A stretch of DNA of 64,000 nucleotides from Portunus trituberculatus (GCF_017591435.1 NC_059276.1:4404911-4468910), one strand, 5' to 3'; counted from the first letter of the stretch, positions 57,240-64,000 are shown. Notes: generated by a model from the letters alone, not told the origin. Program-made: numbers and translations.

Positions 57240-60121
57240 AATTAGTAAGTCTTTCACAGGTGTTGATCAGGTGATAATCTTTAGAGACCTGTGATAATTA
57301 ATGACCTGCATCACTTGTGTCTATCATCACCATTTATCATCATTTTTCATCGTTCACTATCATCACCATTCATCATTATCCTCACCATCATTCGTCCTTC
57401 GATTGGTGGCAGTGGGTGGGTGGGGAGAAGCCTTCTGCTGTACTATCCTATCTATTTTATCAGTAATTAGTACAGAAGAGTCAGCCAAACCACCCACCAA
57501 ACCACAGAACACGTACTAATGCAATATATGTCTGTAAAACTCCACTAAAGTGTCTCAGGTCTTTGTTTTATTGGTAAACTCTTTCAAACTCATTGTAAAC
57601 TCTTCTAAAACTCTTGGATACTCTTTTACTCTTTTATATAGAACCACACACTCATTAATTTCAGTGATAAAAAGATGAGGAAGAAAGCGTACGCATAAAT
57701 TCCACTATAAGGTCTTCAACTCTTCGTTCTTAAGTAATAATTGACTGGAAACCCTTTAAAACTTTGAAAATATCTTGAAAACGCTCTTGAAAATATTCGA
57801 AAAATTAAATATCTCTAGAAAACGGTCTTAAAATCATTCCACACTCAGCATGCTCCTTATAATTCCTTAAAAACATTGAATTTTTTTTAATTCCTTAAAA
57901 ACCTTTGAATCCTTTTCAAAACCGCTTGAAAACTTGAATACCCCTTTGAAAACATTAAGACACTATTAAAAACCCTTTAAAACACTAACACCTTCTTGAA
58001 AACCTTTAAAACATATTGAAACTCATTTGAAACCCTTTGCATCACCTTTAGGAACCCTCCAAGCACCCGCGCACTCACCAATAGTCGTGATAAGAATGAT
58101 GGAATAGAAGAGAGCACCAGCGAAGGTCCACTGGCGGGTCTCCGGGTCCTCGTTCCCGTCCCAGCCATCGTTCTTGATAGCCTTGATCAAAGACTTCTCA
58201 AATATAATCAATCGCTGACGTACGGACAGCGACCATTTTGTCTCGTTCAGCACTATGTCGTTCTTGGTGATGTTCCACAGGTCGTCTGTCACCTGGGCAT
58301 TGAGGGAGGTGTGAAAGGTGAGGCAGTGGTAGTGGTTGGTGATGATGTTGGTGGTGGTGGTGGTGGTAGTCAAGGGTGGAAAGGTGTGGTGTTTGTTTGG
58401 GTGTGTGTCATTTCAACTCAAGAAATGGAAAGGATAGAAACAAGGATAAGAAACGAAAGAGAAGAAAAAGAAATAGTGTTAGTGGTAGTGACAGTCAAGG
58501 GAGGAAATGTAAAGTAAGGTGGAATGGTGTGGTGTTTGTTTGGGTGTGTGTGTCATTTCAACTCAGAGAAAGGAGAGGAGAGGAAAGAAGAATAAGAAAG
58601 AAAAAGGAAAGAAAAGAAGAAATAAAGAAAAGAATAAGAAAGGAAAAGATAGATAAGAAAATTAAACTGTATCTAATCCCCTTTCAACTCAAAAAATAAA
58701 AGAAAAGACAATAAAAAGAGAAAATTGGAAAAAAAGCAAAAATCTCACATATTACAACTTTAGGATAAAAAAAAAGACGAAATTAAAAGAAAACACAAAA
58801 ACTCATTAACTCCTACTCACTCCAATACTCTAACCTCCCAACCACTCCCTTTAAACTGACAAATCCCTTTAAAACTTCTATTCCCTTCAAATTCCCAACC
58901 ACTCCCTTTAAACTGACAAATCCCTTTAAAACTTCTATTCCCTTCAGATTCCCAACCACTCCCTTTAACCCCTTCAGTACTGGGACACATTTTAACCTTG
59001 AGATTTGTGTACGATTAGATTATTTTATTGACATTAAGAAGGGTTTATGGAGGTCAGAAGATTAATGGCCAGAGTCTTCACTATTTTAATCCCTCACATG
59101 ACTTTCTGAAGCTGTATAAGATCACCAAATAGTAAGCAGAATGAATATGGAAACGCGTCATGGTACTGAAGGGGTTAAACTCTCACTTCACTACCCTTTA
59201 AACTTCTGCTCCCTTTAAACTTCCAACTACTTTACTTAAACGCTTACTTTCCTGTCCATTAAACTCAAAACAGGTCTTTTTAAATTCTCAACCATTTCTA
59301 ATTTATCAACCTCTACTTTTAAACTCCTACTTCAAAACCATTAAAACTCCAATTCGATCTCAAATCTCAACTAATTTCTTTGAACACTTAATTTCCTGTT
59401 CACTAAATTCCCAACGTCTTTTTAATTAACAGCTCCCTTTAACCCCTTGAGTACCGTGATGCGTTTCCATATTCATTCTGCTTTCTATTTGGTGATTCTA
59501 TACAGTCTTCAGACACTTATGTGGAGGATTAAAATACTGAAGACTGGCCATTAATCCCTTCAGTACTGGAACACATTTCTACCTTGAGTTTTTGGGTATG
59601 ATTAGGCGATTTTAGTAACATTACGAAGGGTCCATGGAGGTCAGAAGATTAATAGCCACAGCCTTCACTATTTCAATCCTTACATGAGTTTTTGAAGCTT
59701 TATTAAATCATCAAATAGTAACTAGAATGAATAGAAAAACGTGTCATGGTTCTGAAAGGATTAATCTTCTGACCTCCACCATCCTAATGTCAATAAAAGG
59801 GTCTAATCGTACACAAATCTCAAGGTAAAAATGTGTCCCAGTACTGAAGGACTTAAACACGCTATCACTCAATTCTAAACTTCATTCCAGCTCACTTCAT
59901 GCACTCACCTCAAGTCTGACCGCTGACATGTTGGCCTTCACCGCTCTCTCGTGATCAGCTTCCAGTCTCTCGAAGGTGAAGGCCCCGACAATGGTGTACC
60001 CGATGACCAAGGAGACGAGACCGATATGACTGATGAGAAACTTAATGATGTTCTTAAGGTAATACCCGCATGAACCACACTGCCCTCCATCGCCTCCTCC
60101 TCCTCCTCCTTCCTCTCTCAT
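35956..60121 (-). CDS. Two-pore-domain potassium channel (K2P/TWK family) with a long cytoplasmic loop
   Basis: Nine coding exons join in phase to 552 residues: 60121-59909, 58292-58079, 43480-43267, 42163-42026, 41337-41211, 40747-40629, 40126-40008, 38666-38358, 36161-35956. Membrane segments: M1 ~28-50, M2 ~156-178, M3 ~442-462, M4 ~498-522. Pore filters are TTIGYGH (140-146) and TTIGFGD (482-488), the K2P pair. The extracellular cap has three N-glycosylation sequons (N64, N78, N87) but no cysteine, so it lacks the TWIK-type cap disulfide. M2 and M3 are separated by ~260 residues rich in Arg/Ser, then Asp/Tyr/Glu, far longer than in most K2Ps; human TRESK also has a long loop there. The C-terminus is short and acidic. 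It should pass background K+ current at the plasma membrane. The start ATG follows an in-frame TAG. A whole SOD gene lies in intron 2 on the other strand. The arthropod subfamily (for example sandman- or galene-like) is not resolved. Confidence 0.93.
36194..36407 (+). mobile_element. piggyBac-like MITE copy (family A) in the last K2P intron
   Basis: Perfect TTAA on both sides, ends CCCTTCAGTACCATGAC and AGTATTGAAGGGG, 33 bases upstream (in transcript sense) of the last coding exon. Confidence 0.9.
37184..37267. repeat. (GA)n microsatellite
   Basis: GA array of about 84 bases in the last K2P intron; a short ACC array follows at 37,345-37,372. Confidence 0.98.
37521..37925 (+). mobile_element. 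MITE family B copy with internal tandem repeats
   Basis: Starts GTATTCAGAAACGCTTTAA and carries CTATTTTCAAAGACCACAGA twice. Between them TCTAGTTAATAATGCAGAA is repeated about eight times in units of 28-37 bases. The same core is found near 39,010, 51,250, 53,100 and 63,700. Confidence 0.6.
38061..38260 (-). mobile_element. SINE family 2 copy (inverted)
   Basis: Reverse complement of the family 2 SINE, including the B-box as GGATTCGAACC and the poly-A end as a T run. It has a short insertion near 38,145. Located about 100 bases from K2P exon 8. Confidence 0.8.
38308..38352. repeat. (CCA)n microsatellite at a K2P splice donor
   Basis: CCA array of about 45 bases. On the - strand it starts six bases after the donor of the exon ending at 38,358. 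Confidence 0.95.
38785..38985 (-). mobile_element. piggyBac-like MITE copy (family A), truncated end
   Basis: Starts TTAACCCCTTCAATA and ends TCATGGTACTGGTTAG. It is in the reverse orientation relative to the copy at 7,091. Its end overlaps the 120 bp tandem duplication. Confidence 0.8.
38966..39205. repeat. Perfect 120 bp tandem duplication
   Basis: 38,966-39,085 and 39,086-39,205 are identical by eye over 120 bases. The unit joins the end of a family A MITE to family B MITE sequence (CGACTATTTTCTAAGACCAC). Identity implies a recent event or an assembly duplication. Confidence 0.95.
39561..39772 (-). mobile_element. piggyBac-like MITE copy (family A)
   Basis: Starts TTAGCTCCTTTAGTACTG and ends GATACTGAAGGGTTTAA; reverse orientation, in a K2P intron. 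Confidence 0.85.
39864..40010. repeat. ~71-76 bp tandem duplication carrying the 5' splice site of K2P exon 7
   Basis: Two near-identical units, both ending CGTCTTACCTG on the + strand. Unit 2 contains the real donor (CCAG|GTAAGACG on the - strand, exon end 40,008). Unit 1 is a second intact donor 76 bases further into the intron, at 39,932. Unit 2 has an extra TTAC. Confidence 0.95.
40591..40621. repeat. (GT)n microsatellite next to K2P exon 6 donor
   Basis: A short GT array with a GA run before it, ending seven bases from the donor of the exon ending at 40,629. Confidence 0.9.
41759..42021. repeat. (CTA)n, (TAG)n and (TC)n cluster adjoining K2P exon 4 donor
   Basis: CTA array 41,759-41,793, TAG array 41,822-41,888, TC array 41,932-42,021. 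On the - strand the donor AA|GTAAGA merges directly into the (GA)n run. Confidence 0.95.
42240..42780. other. Purine-rich low-complexity intron sequence
   Basis: A/G-rich tract with many AGGAAG and AAAAAG words in the K2P intron upstream of the exon at 42,026-42,163. Ser/Leu/Phe-rich ORFs on the opposite strand are artefacts of this composition. Confidence 0.7.
42826..43244 (-). mobile_element. piggyBac-like MITE (family A), outer copy interrupted by a second copy
   Basis: Starts TTAACCTTTCACTACCGGGAC and ends CAGTGAAGGGGTTAA in reverse orientation. It is split at its internal GATTAATGG by the inner copy 42,921-43,133, which resumes with TTAATGGCCAGAGTC. It lies 23 bases from K2P exon 3. Confidence 0.9.
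42921..43133 (+). mobile_element. piggyBac-like MITE (family A), inner nested copy
   Basis: Ends CCCCTTCAGTACCATGAC and CAGTACTGTAGGAG, flanked by TCAA (decayed TTAA) and TTAA. It is in the opposite orientation to the copy it interrupts. Confidence 0.9.
43500..44075. other. Purine-rich low-complexity intron sequence
   Basis: AGGAAGG, GACAGA and AGAGAGA words dominate; no coding content. Start of the 14.6 kb K2P intron 2. Confidence 0.7.
44083..44143. repeat. (AC)n microsatellite
   Basis: CA array of about 60 bases upstream of the SOD promoter. Confidence 0.97.
44512..44574 (+). other. Probable first exon of the SOD gene with an upstream in-frame ATG
   Basis: A TCAGT initiator-like element (44,512-44,516) lies 10 bases before an ATG (44,527). 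Sixteen codons (MNLYEFNVVEAGKGLL) follow to a perfect donor CTG|GTAAGT. Spliced to the exon starting at 47,725 (ATTAAAATGCAG), the frame continues directly into the SOD start Met, which would add 18 residues ahead of the signal peptide. Linking this exon to SOD is inference from phase, order and the lack of another nearby acceptor. Confidence 0.5.
44659..44881 (+). mobile_element. SINE family 2 copy
   Basis: GCCGTGGTACAGTGG head with full acceptor pairing (GCCGTGG with CCACGGT), a B-box with one change (GGTTTGAATCC) and a poly-A tail. It sits 85 bases after the putative SOD first exon. Confidence 0.85.
45452..45675 (+). mobile_element. piggyBac-like MITE copy (family A)
   Basis: Left end decayed (TTAAAGCTTCCACGATGC), right end CAGTACTGAAGGAATTAA, with an expanded A run inside. 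In SOD intron 1. Confidence 0.8.
45904..46196. repeat. ~290 bp (GAA)n polypurine tract
   Basis: Long (GAA)n with GGAGAA interruptions in SOD intron 1. Long GAA tracts can form triplexes and slow transcription; this is known of the sequence class. The apparent Lys/Glu/Arg or Phe/Ser ORFs are repeat artefacts. Confidence 0.95.
46440..47345. other. T/TTC-rich low-complexity sequence in SOD intron 1
   Basis: Strongly pyrimidine-biased on the + strand (TTTCTTTCTC words); the Phe/Leu/Ser-rich open frames across it are not credible genes. Followed at 47,365-47,690 by purine-rich DNA. Confidence 0.7.
47731..54147 (+). CDS. Extracellular Cu/Zn superoxide dismutase, nested in a K2P intron
   Basis: Coding exons 47731-47781 (exon from 47,725), 50267-50372, 50771-50877 and 53887-54147 join to 174 residues. 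Residues 1-17 (MQLLLLVCLAVSASCGA) form a signal peptide. All catalytic positions are present: copper ligands H66, H68, H83, H142; zinc ligands H83, H91, H100, D103; active-site R165; and the C77-C168 disulfide pair (motifs GFHVHAVGD, GGHFNP, NRHAGDLGN, GGRAGCG). The enzyme dismutates superoxide to oxygen and hydrogen peroxide outside the cell. Decapods are known to have a secreted Cu/Zn SOD expressed in blood cells. The gene lies wholly within K2P intron 2 in antisense. An upstream exon at 44,527-44,574 could add 18 residues. The 3' splice site of the last exon is preceded by two decoy copies. Confidence 0.95.
47890..48110 (+). repeat. Array of GTTTTCAAG..GTTTTTGTG motifs (family B MITE-related)
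   Basis: Motifs such as TTTTCAAGAGTGTTTTTGTGG and TTCTAGTGATAG recur. The same vocabulary is found, inverted, at 55,780-56,200 and 57,540-58,050. Confidence 0.5.
48138..48187. repeat. (GA)n microsatellite
   Basis: About 50 bases, followed by a short CA run. Confidence 0.95.
48430..48933. repeat. Microsatellite cluster (TC, CA, GT, TC, GA)
   Basis: TC 48,430-48,481; CA 48,536-48,587; GT 48,630-48,661; TC 48,673-48,711; GA 48,884-48,933. Five arrays in 500 bases of SOD intron; CA/GT and TC/GA pairs are mutually complementary. Confidence 0.95.
49556..49696. repeat. (GT)n and (CA)n pair
   Basis: GT 49,556-49,628 and CA 49,671-49,696, inverted relative to each other. Confidence 0.95.
50393..50550. 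repeat. (GT)n and (TC)n just after SOD exon 3
   Basis: GT 50,393-50,447 begins about 20 bases after the donor at 50,373; TC 50,489-50,550 follows. Confidence 0.95.
50908..51336 (+). mobile_element. MITE family B copy interrupted by a family A MITE
   Basis: Left end ATACATTCTAAAACACATCTG and right end GTAGAGCGTTTCAGAATACAGG are imperfect inverted repeats. The family A copy 51,033-51,246 sits between them at a TTAA. Confidence 0.6.
51033..51246 (+). mobile_element. piggyBac-like MITE copy (family A) nested in family B
   Basis: TTAA on both sides; ends CCTCTTCGATACCACGATGC and CAGTACTGAAGGAG. Confidence 0.9.
51357..51850. repeat. Degenerate (TTAGG)n arthropod telomere-like sequence
   Basis: GGTTAGGTTAGA-like words recur at 51,360-51,490 and 51,717-51,850, split by a LINE fragment. 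Same class as 12,842-13,060 but in opposite sense. Confidence 0.6.
51520..51705 (-). mobile_element. LINE 3' fragment
   Basis: On the - strand it reads through CTGTATTTCCAACTTCCTATG and GACATTTGTCCCTCTCC to a TTGCCCTTTGCC end, matching 10,446-10,690 and the split copy at 26,564-26,985. Confidence 0.55.
51892..52231. repeat. (CA)n and (CTA)n arrays
   Basis: CA 51,892-51,920 and CTA 52,183-52,231 in the last SOD intron. Confidence 0.95.
53173..53384 (-). mobile_element. piggyBac-like MITE copy (family A)
   Basis: Starts TTAACTCCTTCAGTACTGG and ends GATACTGAGGGAGTCAA, reverse orientation. Confidence 0.9.
53481..53696 (+). mobile_element. piggyBac-like MITE copy (family A)
   Basis: Starts TCAACCCCACCGGTAC and ends CAGTACTGAAGGAGTTAA. 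Confidence 0.9.
53708..53914 (+). repeat. Triplicated 3' splice-site unit before SOD exon 5 (67-70 bp)
   Basis: Three units start GTGAGAGATGG at 53,708, 53,775 and 53,845. Each has TTTCCAG (AG ending at 53,749, 53,816 and 53,886) and then A.T.CCCAC...CCCCTAT. Only the third leads into the real exon 5; the first two are decoy acceptors carrying the first ~26-28 exon bases. The second unit also ends in a donor-like A|GTGAGA. Confidence 0.93.
54430..54506. repeat. (GA)n microsatellite
   Basis: About 77 bases, 280 bases after the SOD stop. Confidence 0.97.
54799..55061. repeat. (CTA)n array followed by (GA)n
   Basis: Interrupted CTA array 54,799-54,970 and GA array 55,013-55,061 in K2P intron 2. 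Confidence 0.95.
55131..55728. repeat. (GAG)n, (GTA)n and (ATCT)n arrays
   Basis: GAG at 55,131-55,163 and 55,343-55,377, GTA at 55,534-55,567, ATCT tetranucleotide at 55,680-55,728. Confidence 0.93.
56461..56884. repeat. (GTG)n, (GTA)n, (GAA)n, A run, (CAA)n, (CCA)n cluster
   Basis: GTA 56,511-56,580 passes directly into GAA 56,580-56,690, then an A run with AAAG, CAA 56,800-56,818 and CCA 56,838-56,884. A 420 base block of trinucleotide arrays; all ORFs across it are artefacts. Confidence 0.95.
57042..57237. repeat. (GAG)n and (GA)n arrays
   Basis: GAG 57,042-57,079 and GA 57,169-57,237. Confidence 0.95.
57540..58050. repeat. Degenerate array of CTTGAAAAC/CTTTAAAAC motifs
   Basis: A ~20-35 base motif with TTGAAAACC..TT.AAAAC recurs over 0.5 kb immediately before K2P exon 2. 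A similar array lies at 55,780-56,200. Confidence 0.5.
58837..58967. repeat. 57 bp tandem repeat, 2.3 copies
   Basis: Units start CCCAACCACTCCCTTTAAAC at 58,837, 58,894 and 58,951; the third ends at the TTAA of a family A MITE. Confidence 0.9.
58965..59178 (-). mobile_element. piggyBac-like MITE copy (family A)
   Basis: Perfect TTAA at both ends; CCCCTTCAGTACTGGGACAC and ATGGTACTGAAGGGG. One of the best-preserved copies, in K2P intron 1. Confidence 0.95.
59439..59855 (+). mobile_element. piggyBac-like MITE (family A), outer copy interrupted by a second copy
   Basis: Starts TTAACCCCTTGAGTACCGTG and ends CAGTACTGAAGGACTTAA. It is split at its internal CCATTAATC by the inner copy at 59,551-59,764. 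Confidence 0.93.
59551..59764 (-). mobile_element. piggyBac-like MITE (family A), inner nested copy
   Basis: Perfect TTAA duplication on both sides; the outer sequence resumes exactly (TTAATCTTCTGACCTCC). Orientation is opposite to the outer copy. Confidence 0.93.
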
Positions 60122-60979
60122 CTTGCTATCTTGCTTCTCCTTCTTCTTCTCCTCTCGTGTTCCTCCAGTTTTTTTTTTCTAGTTTGGGTTTTTAACTCTC
60201 TCTTTCTGTCTCGCTTTTTCCTCTCTTTCGTTTTCTTTTCTGTTTTTCTTTGTTTTACCTTCTTTTTCTGGTAGTATTTGCTATCTTGTTCCTCCTCCTC
60301 CTCCTCCTCCTCCTCCTCCTCCTCCTCCTCCTCCTCCTCCTCCTCCTCCTCCTCCTTCTCCTCCTCCTCTTCTTCCTCTTCCTCCTCCTTCTTCTTCTCC
60401 TCCTTTTACCACTCTTTCTTTTCTCCTTCTACTTATTGTTAATCTGTCCTATATATATTCTGCGTTGTCCAATTTTGTTTTATTTATCCTCTTCCTCCTC
60501 CTCCTCCTCCTCCTCCTCCTCCTCCTCCTCCTCCTCCTCCTCCTCCTCCTCGCCCCACCCCCTCCTCCTACTCTTCCTCCCCTCCTCCTCTTTCGCCTTC
60601 TGTTCCTTCTTTTCCTTAAATTATGTTGTTTACACTGCCACCTTTTTTGTGTCTCTTTTCATCCTCTTCCGTTGTGTCTATTTATGTTTTTCTGGGCAAA
60701 TTTTCAGCTTTTCATCTTTATTTCGTTAATTTTCCTTCTCTTTTTTTTTTTTGTTATCGTGTTTTCTTGACTTATAGTTTCGTAATGGTGATGGTTAATT
60801 CATTTATCTTCGTTGTGTTTCTTTTTTCTTCATTCAGCCCGATGTTCACTTGTTTTAAGTTCCTTTTACCTCAAGTATAAACATTTCAAAATGCTCTATT
60901 AATTATATCATTCATTCTGGCATTTATCGTTTCAGTAATCGTAAACATCTCCCTTTATTTTCACTTAACATTTTTTTTT

Positions 60980-61031
<52 letters not shown>

Positions 61032-62064
61032 ATTTTCATTTGTTTTATCTAAGAGTCTTTTTGGGCGAGCGATCTTCATTTGTTTTGCGCATTTCACGTC
61101 GCCTTCTTCTCTCGTCTATACAACGTTTTCCTTCATAGCGTCCACTTATCGTCAATCTATTTCTCTATTTTATCATTTTCCTGCCGCTTCACCGCTTCAT
61201 TATGTTTATTTCTCTGGGTTTTTTTATCGTTATATTTGTTTTTACTTTCATCGTTATTTTTATTGTTGTTTTATTACTCTTTTTCATCATTTTCCTGCCA
61301 CTTCACCGTTTTATTATAGTTTATTTCTGTTTTTTTTTTATTTTTTATGTTTATTTATTTTCATCGTTATTATTTCTGTGTTTCATTTCTCTAGTTCATC
61401 ATTTTTCTGCTGCTTCATCGCTTTATTGCTATGTCTATATCATGTGTCAAGTTTCTCTTTGTCTTCATTGTAATTTCATGTAGATTGTCATTTTCTGCCT
61501 TTTGTTTTCCTGTAATCACCTATTCGATTATTAAATTCTTGTTTTTCTTCAGTGTATTTATTGTTATTTCTTTTTAACATTGTATTTCATTGCTTACTTT
61601 TTCCATACTCGTTTTTTTTTCTTTTGTTTGTATTGATTATTACATTTCATTATCTATTTCATTGTATATCACTAAGTTCTTTTTTTCCATAATTCATAGT
61701 ACATTGTCATTTGAGTAGTCACTTTTACTCGCACATATTTCATTAGCTTATAATTTTTCTTCAGTTATATCTACTAATTACATTCACTCACAATTAACTC
61801 TCGTAAACAGTTACAAAAAGTGACACACTACATATTTATTTCAAAGCACGTCAACTTCTCAATCACAATATGAAGTTAGAACGGTCACATAACTTATCAT
61901 TATTCTATTGGTCAGAGCTTTTTTCAGGTCTTTTGTAAAATCACTTTCGTACACCACTAGAAAATTAACGTACTCCGTCCATCGTGCGTCAGTTTTTCCA
62001 TCATGGCACGAAAGTCACTGCCCAGAGTTATCTTCCCGATCTTGAGCTTGTCCTCCGCAACAAC
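60122..62064. other. K2P 5' flank: CCT arrays and T-rich DNA, no gene
   Basis: Upstream of the first K2P coding exon. (CCT)n arrays occupy 60,289-60,420 and 60,488-60,552, and (TC)n 60,983-61,027; the rest is T-rich. The Leu- and Ser-run ORFs here are not credible. Any K2P 5' untranslated exon or promoter should lie here or beyond. Confidence 0.5.
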
Positions 62065-62451
62065 ATGGTGGCAAAGTTTATAAGGCTTTTCTTCCCTCTC
62101 CTCCTCCTTGCGCCTCTTATCGGTGCTTATTTACACTTCCGAGAACTGTTTTCCCGGGAGAGCCGCGTCCTTGCACCTGATAAACATTTTATTGGCTGCC
62201 TTCCCGCCTCCGGAACCAGTTTGTTGTCAGTGACGTCATCCAGATCACTTTTTGTTTCAGTGTTGCCGGCGGACGGTCCCTCACCCCGATCTTATTTCCG
62301 GGTTCCCCTTCTTAAACTCTTCATTACTCTTGCGTTCTGCTGCACTCCGCTGGCTTCTAGTGTCTATGTTTCTCAGGGATACAGTTTTCGTGACGCTTCT
62401 CTGCTGGAGAAGAGAAAAAAAAGAGATTATTTATGTGAACTGTATGCGTGA
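62065..62451 (+). CDS. Hypothetical small protein, single exon
   Basis: An ATG in good context (CAACATGG) opens 128 codons beginning MVAKFIRLFFPLLLLAPLIG, a signal-peptide-like start, followed by a second hydrophobic stretch (FITLAFCCTPLAS) and a basic end. An AATAAA lies 34 bases after the stop (62,485-62,490). Base composition is more balanced than its surroundings and a CRE palindrome falls inside (62,231-62,238). I do not recognise it. It could equally be promoter or untranslated exon of the K2P gene on the other strand. Confidence 0.25.
   Translation: MVAKFIRLFFPLLLLAPLIGAYLHFRELFSRESRVLAPDKHFIGCLPASGTSLLSVTSSRSLFVSVLPADGPSPRSYFRVPLLKLFITLAFCCTPLASSVYVSQGYSFRDASLLEKRKKRDYLCELYA
62231..62238. 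promoter_or_regulatory. CRE palindrome TGACGTCA upstream of K2P
   Basis: Perfect site 2.1 kb upstream of the K2P start codon in a GC-richer patch (about 61,975-62,430) that could be the channel promoter. Inference only. Confidence 0.35.
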
Positions 62452-62520
62452 ATCGGTGTTTTGTTCGTGAAATGTATAGATGACAATAAAGATGAGCGCG
62501 AGGGTAAATCCAAGCACCTG

Positions 62521-62522
<2 letters not shown>

Positions 62523-62590
<68 letters not shown>

Positions 62591-62806
62591 TGTATTTGTT
62601 TTGGCATTAAATCTTCATTATGAGAACCCGGAAACATGGTATTAATCAAGTTTTCTTTTTTCATGTTTTATATATATATATATTTTTTTTTTATCAAAGA
62701 CTTTCCTCTTTTTATTTTTTCTCTCAATTAGGGAACTTTTTTATGTAGAGGTGAAAAGTATATAAAGTTATTGGCCTATATAGCTTTATTTAAAATGCAG
62801 TAAGTG

Positions 62807-62868
<62 letters not shown>

Positions 62869-62907
62869 TATTGTTGTCCACACACCTATCCCGCAACCAA
62901 ACCCAGC

Positions 62908-62969
<62 letters not shown>

Positions 62970-63002
62970 AGTCTATTTAGACCTGAAAATGAGTGTACCC
63001 AA

Positions 63003-63054
<52 letters not shown>

Positions 63055-63086
63055 TAAGCCTAAATAGACAAAGGCACCCATGGTAG

Positions 63087-63140
<54 letters not shown>
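62523..63140. repeat. Microsatellite cluster (GT, GTA, CA, CA, TC)
   Basis: GT 62,523-62,588; GTA 62,806-62,869; CA 62,910-62,967 and 63,005-63,053; TC 63,090-63,140. About half of this 0.6 kb is simple repeat. Confidence 0.95.
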
Positions 63141-63143
<3 letters not shown>

Positions 63144-63699
63144 GTATTGTTTCTTCCTTTCTTCTCCCTGCCGTGAACACAGTCTTTCCCCTTCTTCGTT
63201 TCCGCGGTTCATTTATAAAAACCTCCTCTACCGCTGTGCGTCACTCCGCCCTCTCGTCTCTTGTTCGCTCCGGGGCAGTGTCTGGGGCGCCTTTGCTTCC
63301 CTTACACGTGCATTCGTCTGGTGACAAGATAACACGCTAATCTCCAGTACTATCTCCGCTCTGCTGGTGTGGGAAGATGTTATAGCCAAACTTCTCTTTT
63401 ATTGAGCTTTGTTTATCTATCGGTCCTTCTTTCATCAGTTTTTCATCTATACGTTCCTTCCTTCATTCTTCATCCCGTCCTTCGCTAATCAGTTCCTTCC
63501 TTTATCAGTACTTCATCATCCCACTCCTTCCTTCACCCCTCGTCCCTTCTCCCGGAATGTGGCACCGCGTCGCCCAGCGCCGCCGCCCAGCCAGAGCCGC
63601 CGCCCAGCCAGCGCGCCGCCGCTTCCACCCGCGACAAGGCAATATTCCTCCGTGCTGGACACTTGCCGACGGTCATGTAGCCTTGTGGGACTTGAAATT
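63141..63699. other. GC-rich patch, no recognised gene
   Basis: Locally GC-rich at 63,180-63,320 and 63,550-63,660, with GCCGCCGCCCAGCCAG present twice. It could be a promoter or first exon of a gene running out of the window; no ORF can be supported. Confidence 0.4.
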
Positions 63700-63902
63700 A
63701 TATTCTGAAATGTTTCTGCGCCAAAATTTCAGCACATTCACTCACCTCAAAGTTACATATTTTTTTAAGGATGTTTTTACGGTTCAAGAGACAGGCTAAT
63801 AGGATTTGTACATTATTAACAGAGTTTAGAGAACCCTGGTAATCATATATGTGGCCTTTGGAAATCACCGTGGTGTGAGAGCAGCGCGTATCTGAATACG
63901 GG
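63700..63902 (+). mobile_element. MITE family B copy
   Basis: TATTCTGAAATGTTTCTGCG at the left and GCAGCGCGTATCTGAATACG at the right are imperfect inverted repeats around a ~160 base body that includes GTGGCCTTTGGAAATCACCG. Confidence 0.6.
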
Positions 63903-64000
63903 ACTCATTTGTCGACACAATGTCTGTTGGTGATGGTGCGTCGGTCTCTGCGGGGCATCCGTTACTTGAGAGCTTTTCCCTTACGGGGATTTTCTTCGAC

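Overview
This window looks like nuclear DNA of a decapod crustacean. The genes are arthropod-like and split by many introns with GT-AG or GC-AG borders. Dinucleotide and trinucleotide microsatellites are extremely dense, and short tRNA-derived SINEs, LINE 3' ends and TTAA-flanked MITEs are scattered through introns. Arthropod telomere-type (CCTAA) motifs also occur inside introns. The organism call is inference from gene content and repeat style; no species can be named from sequence alone.

Layout. 1-5,229 holds no gene I can recognise. 5,230-6,402 (+) has coding-like sequence that keeps changing frame and ends in a membrane anchor; it is unrecognised and perhaps decayed. 6,904-15,343 (-) is a complete F-box/seven-WD40 protein in 12 coding exons. 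Across a ~1.7-2.5 kb divergent promoter region lies MCMDC2 (17,822-29,336, +, 13 coding exons), a meiotic MCM-like protein whose reading frame is broken by one missing base in exon 7. UQCRQ, subunit 8 of respiratory complex III, follows at 30,709-31,504 (-). A two-pore-domain potassium channel (K2P) spans 35,956-60,121 (-) in nine coding exons. Its 14.6 kb intron between the two exons that share the first pore contains a whole extracellular Cu/Zn superoxide dismutase gene on the opposite strand (44,527-54,147, +). The last 4 kb holds one weak single-exon ORF and repeats.

Gene relations. The F-box protein should act as a substrate receptor of an SCF ubiquitin ligase. MCMDC2 belongs to the meiotic recombination MCM-like group. 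UQCRQ is mitochondrial inner membrane, the K2P channel is plasma membrane and the SOD is secreted. They share no pathway; the interest lies in genome architecture.

Most notable structures: (1) a ~210 bp piggyBac-like MITE family with 14 copies at 12 loci, including two copies inserted into another copy at the same internal TTAA and in opposite orientation; (2) the 3' splice site of SOD exon 5 triplicated together with the end of a second MITE; (3) a duplicated 5' splice site at a K2P exon; (4) introns at the same codon position in both K2P pore filters; (5) a single-base frameshift in MCMDC2; (6) microsatellites that directly adjoin splice sites.
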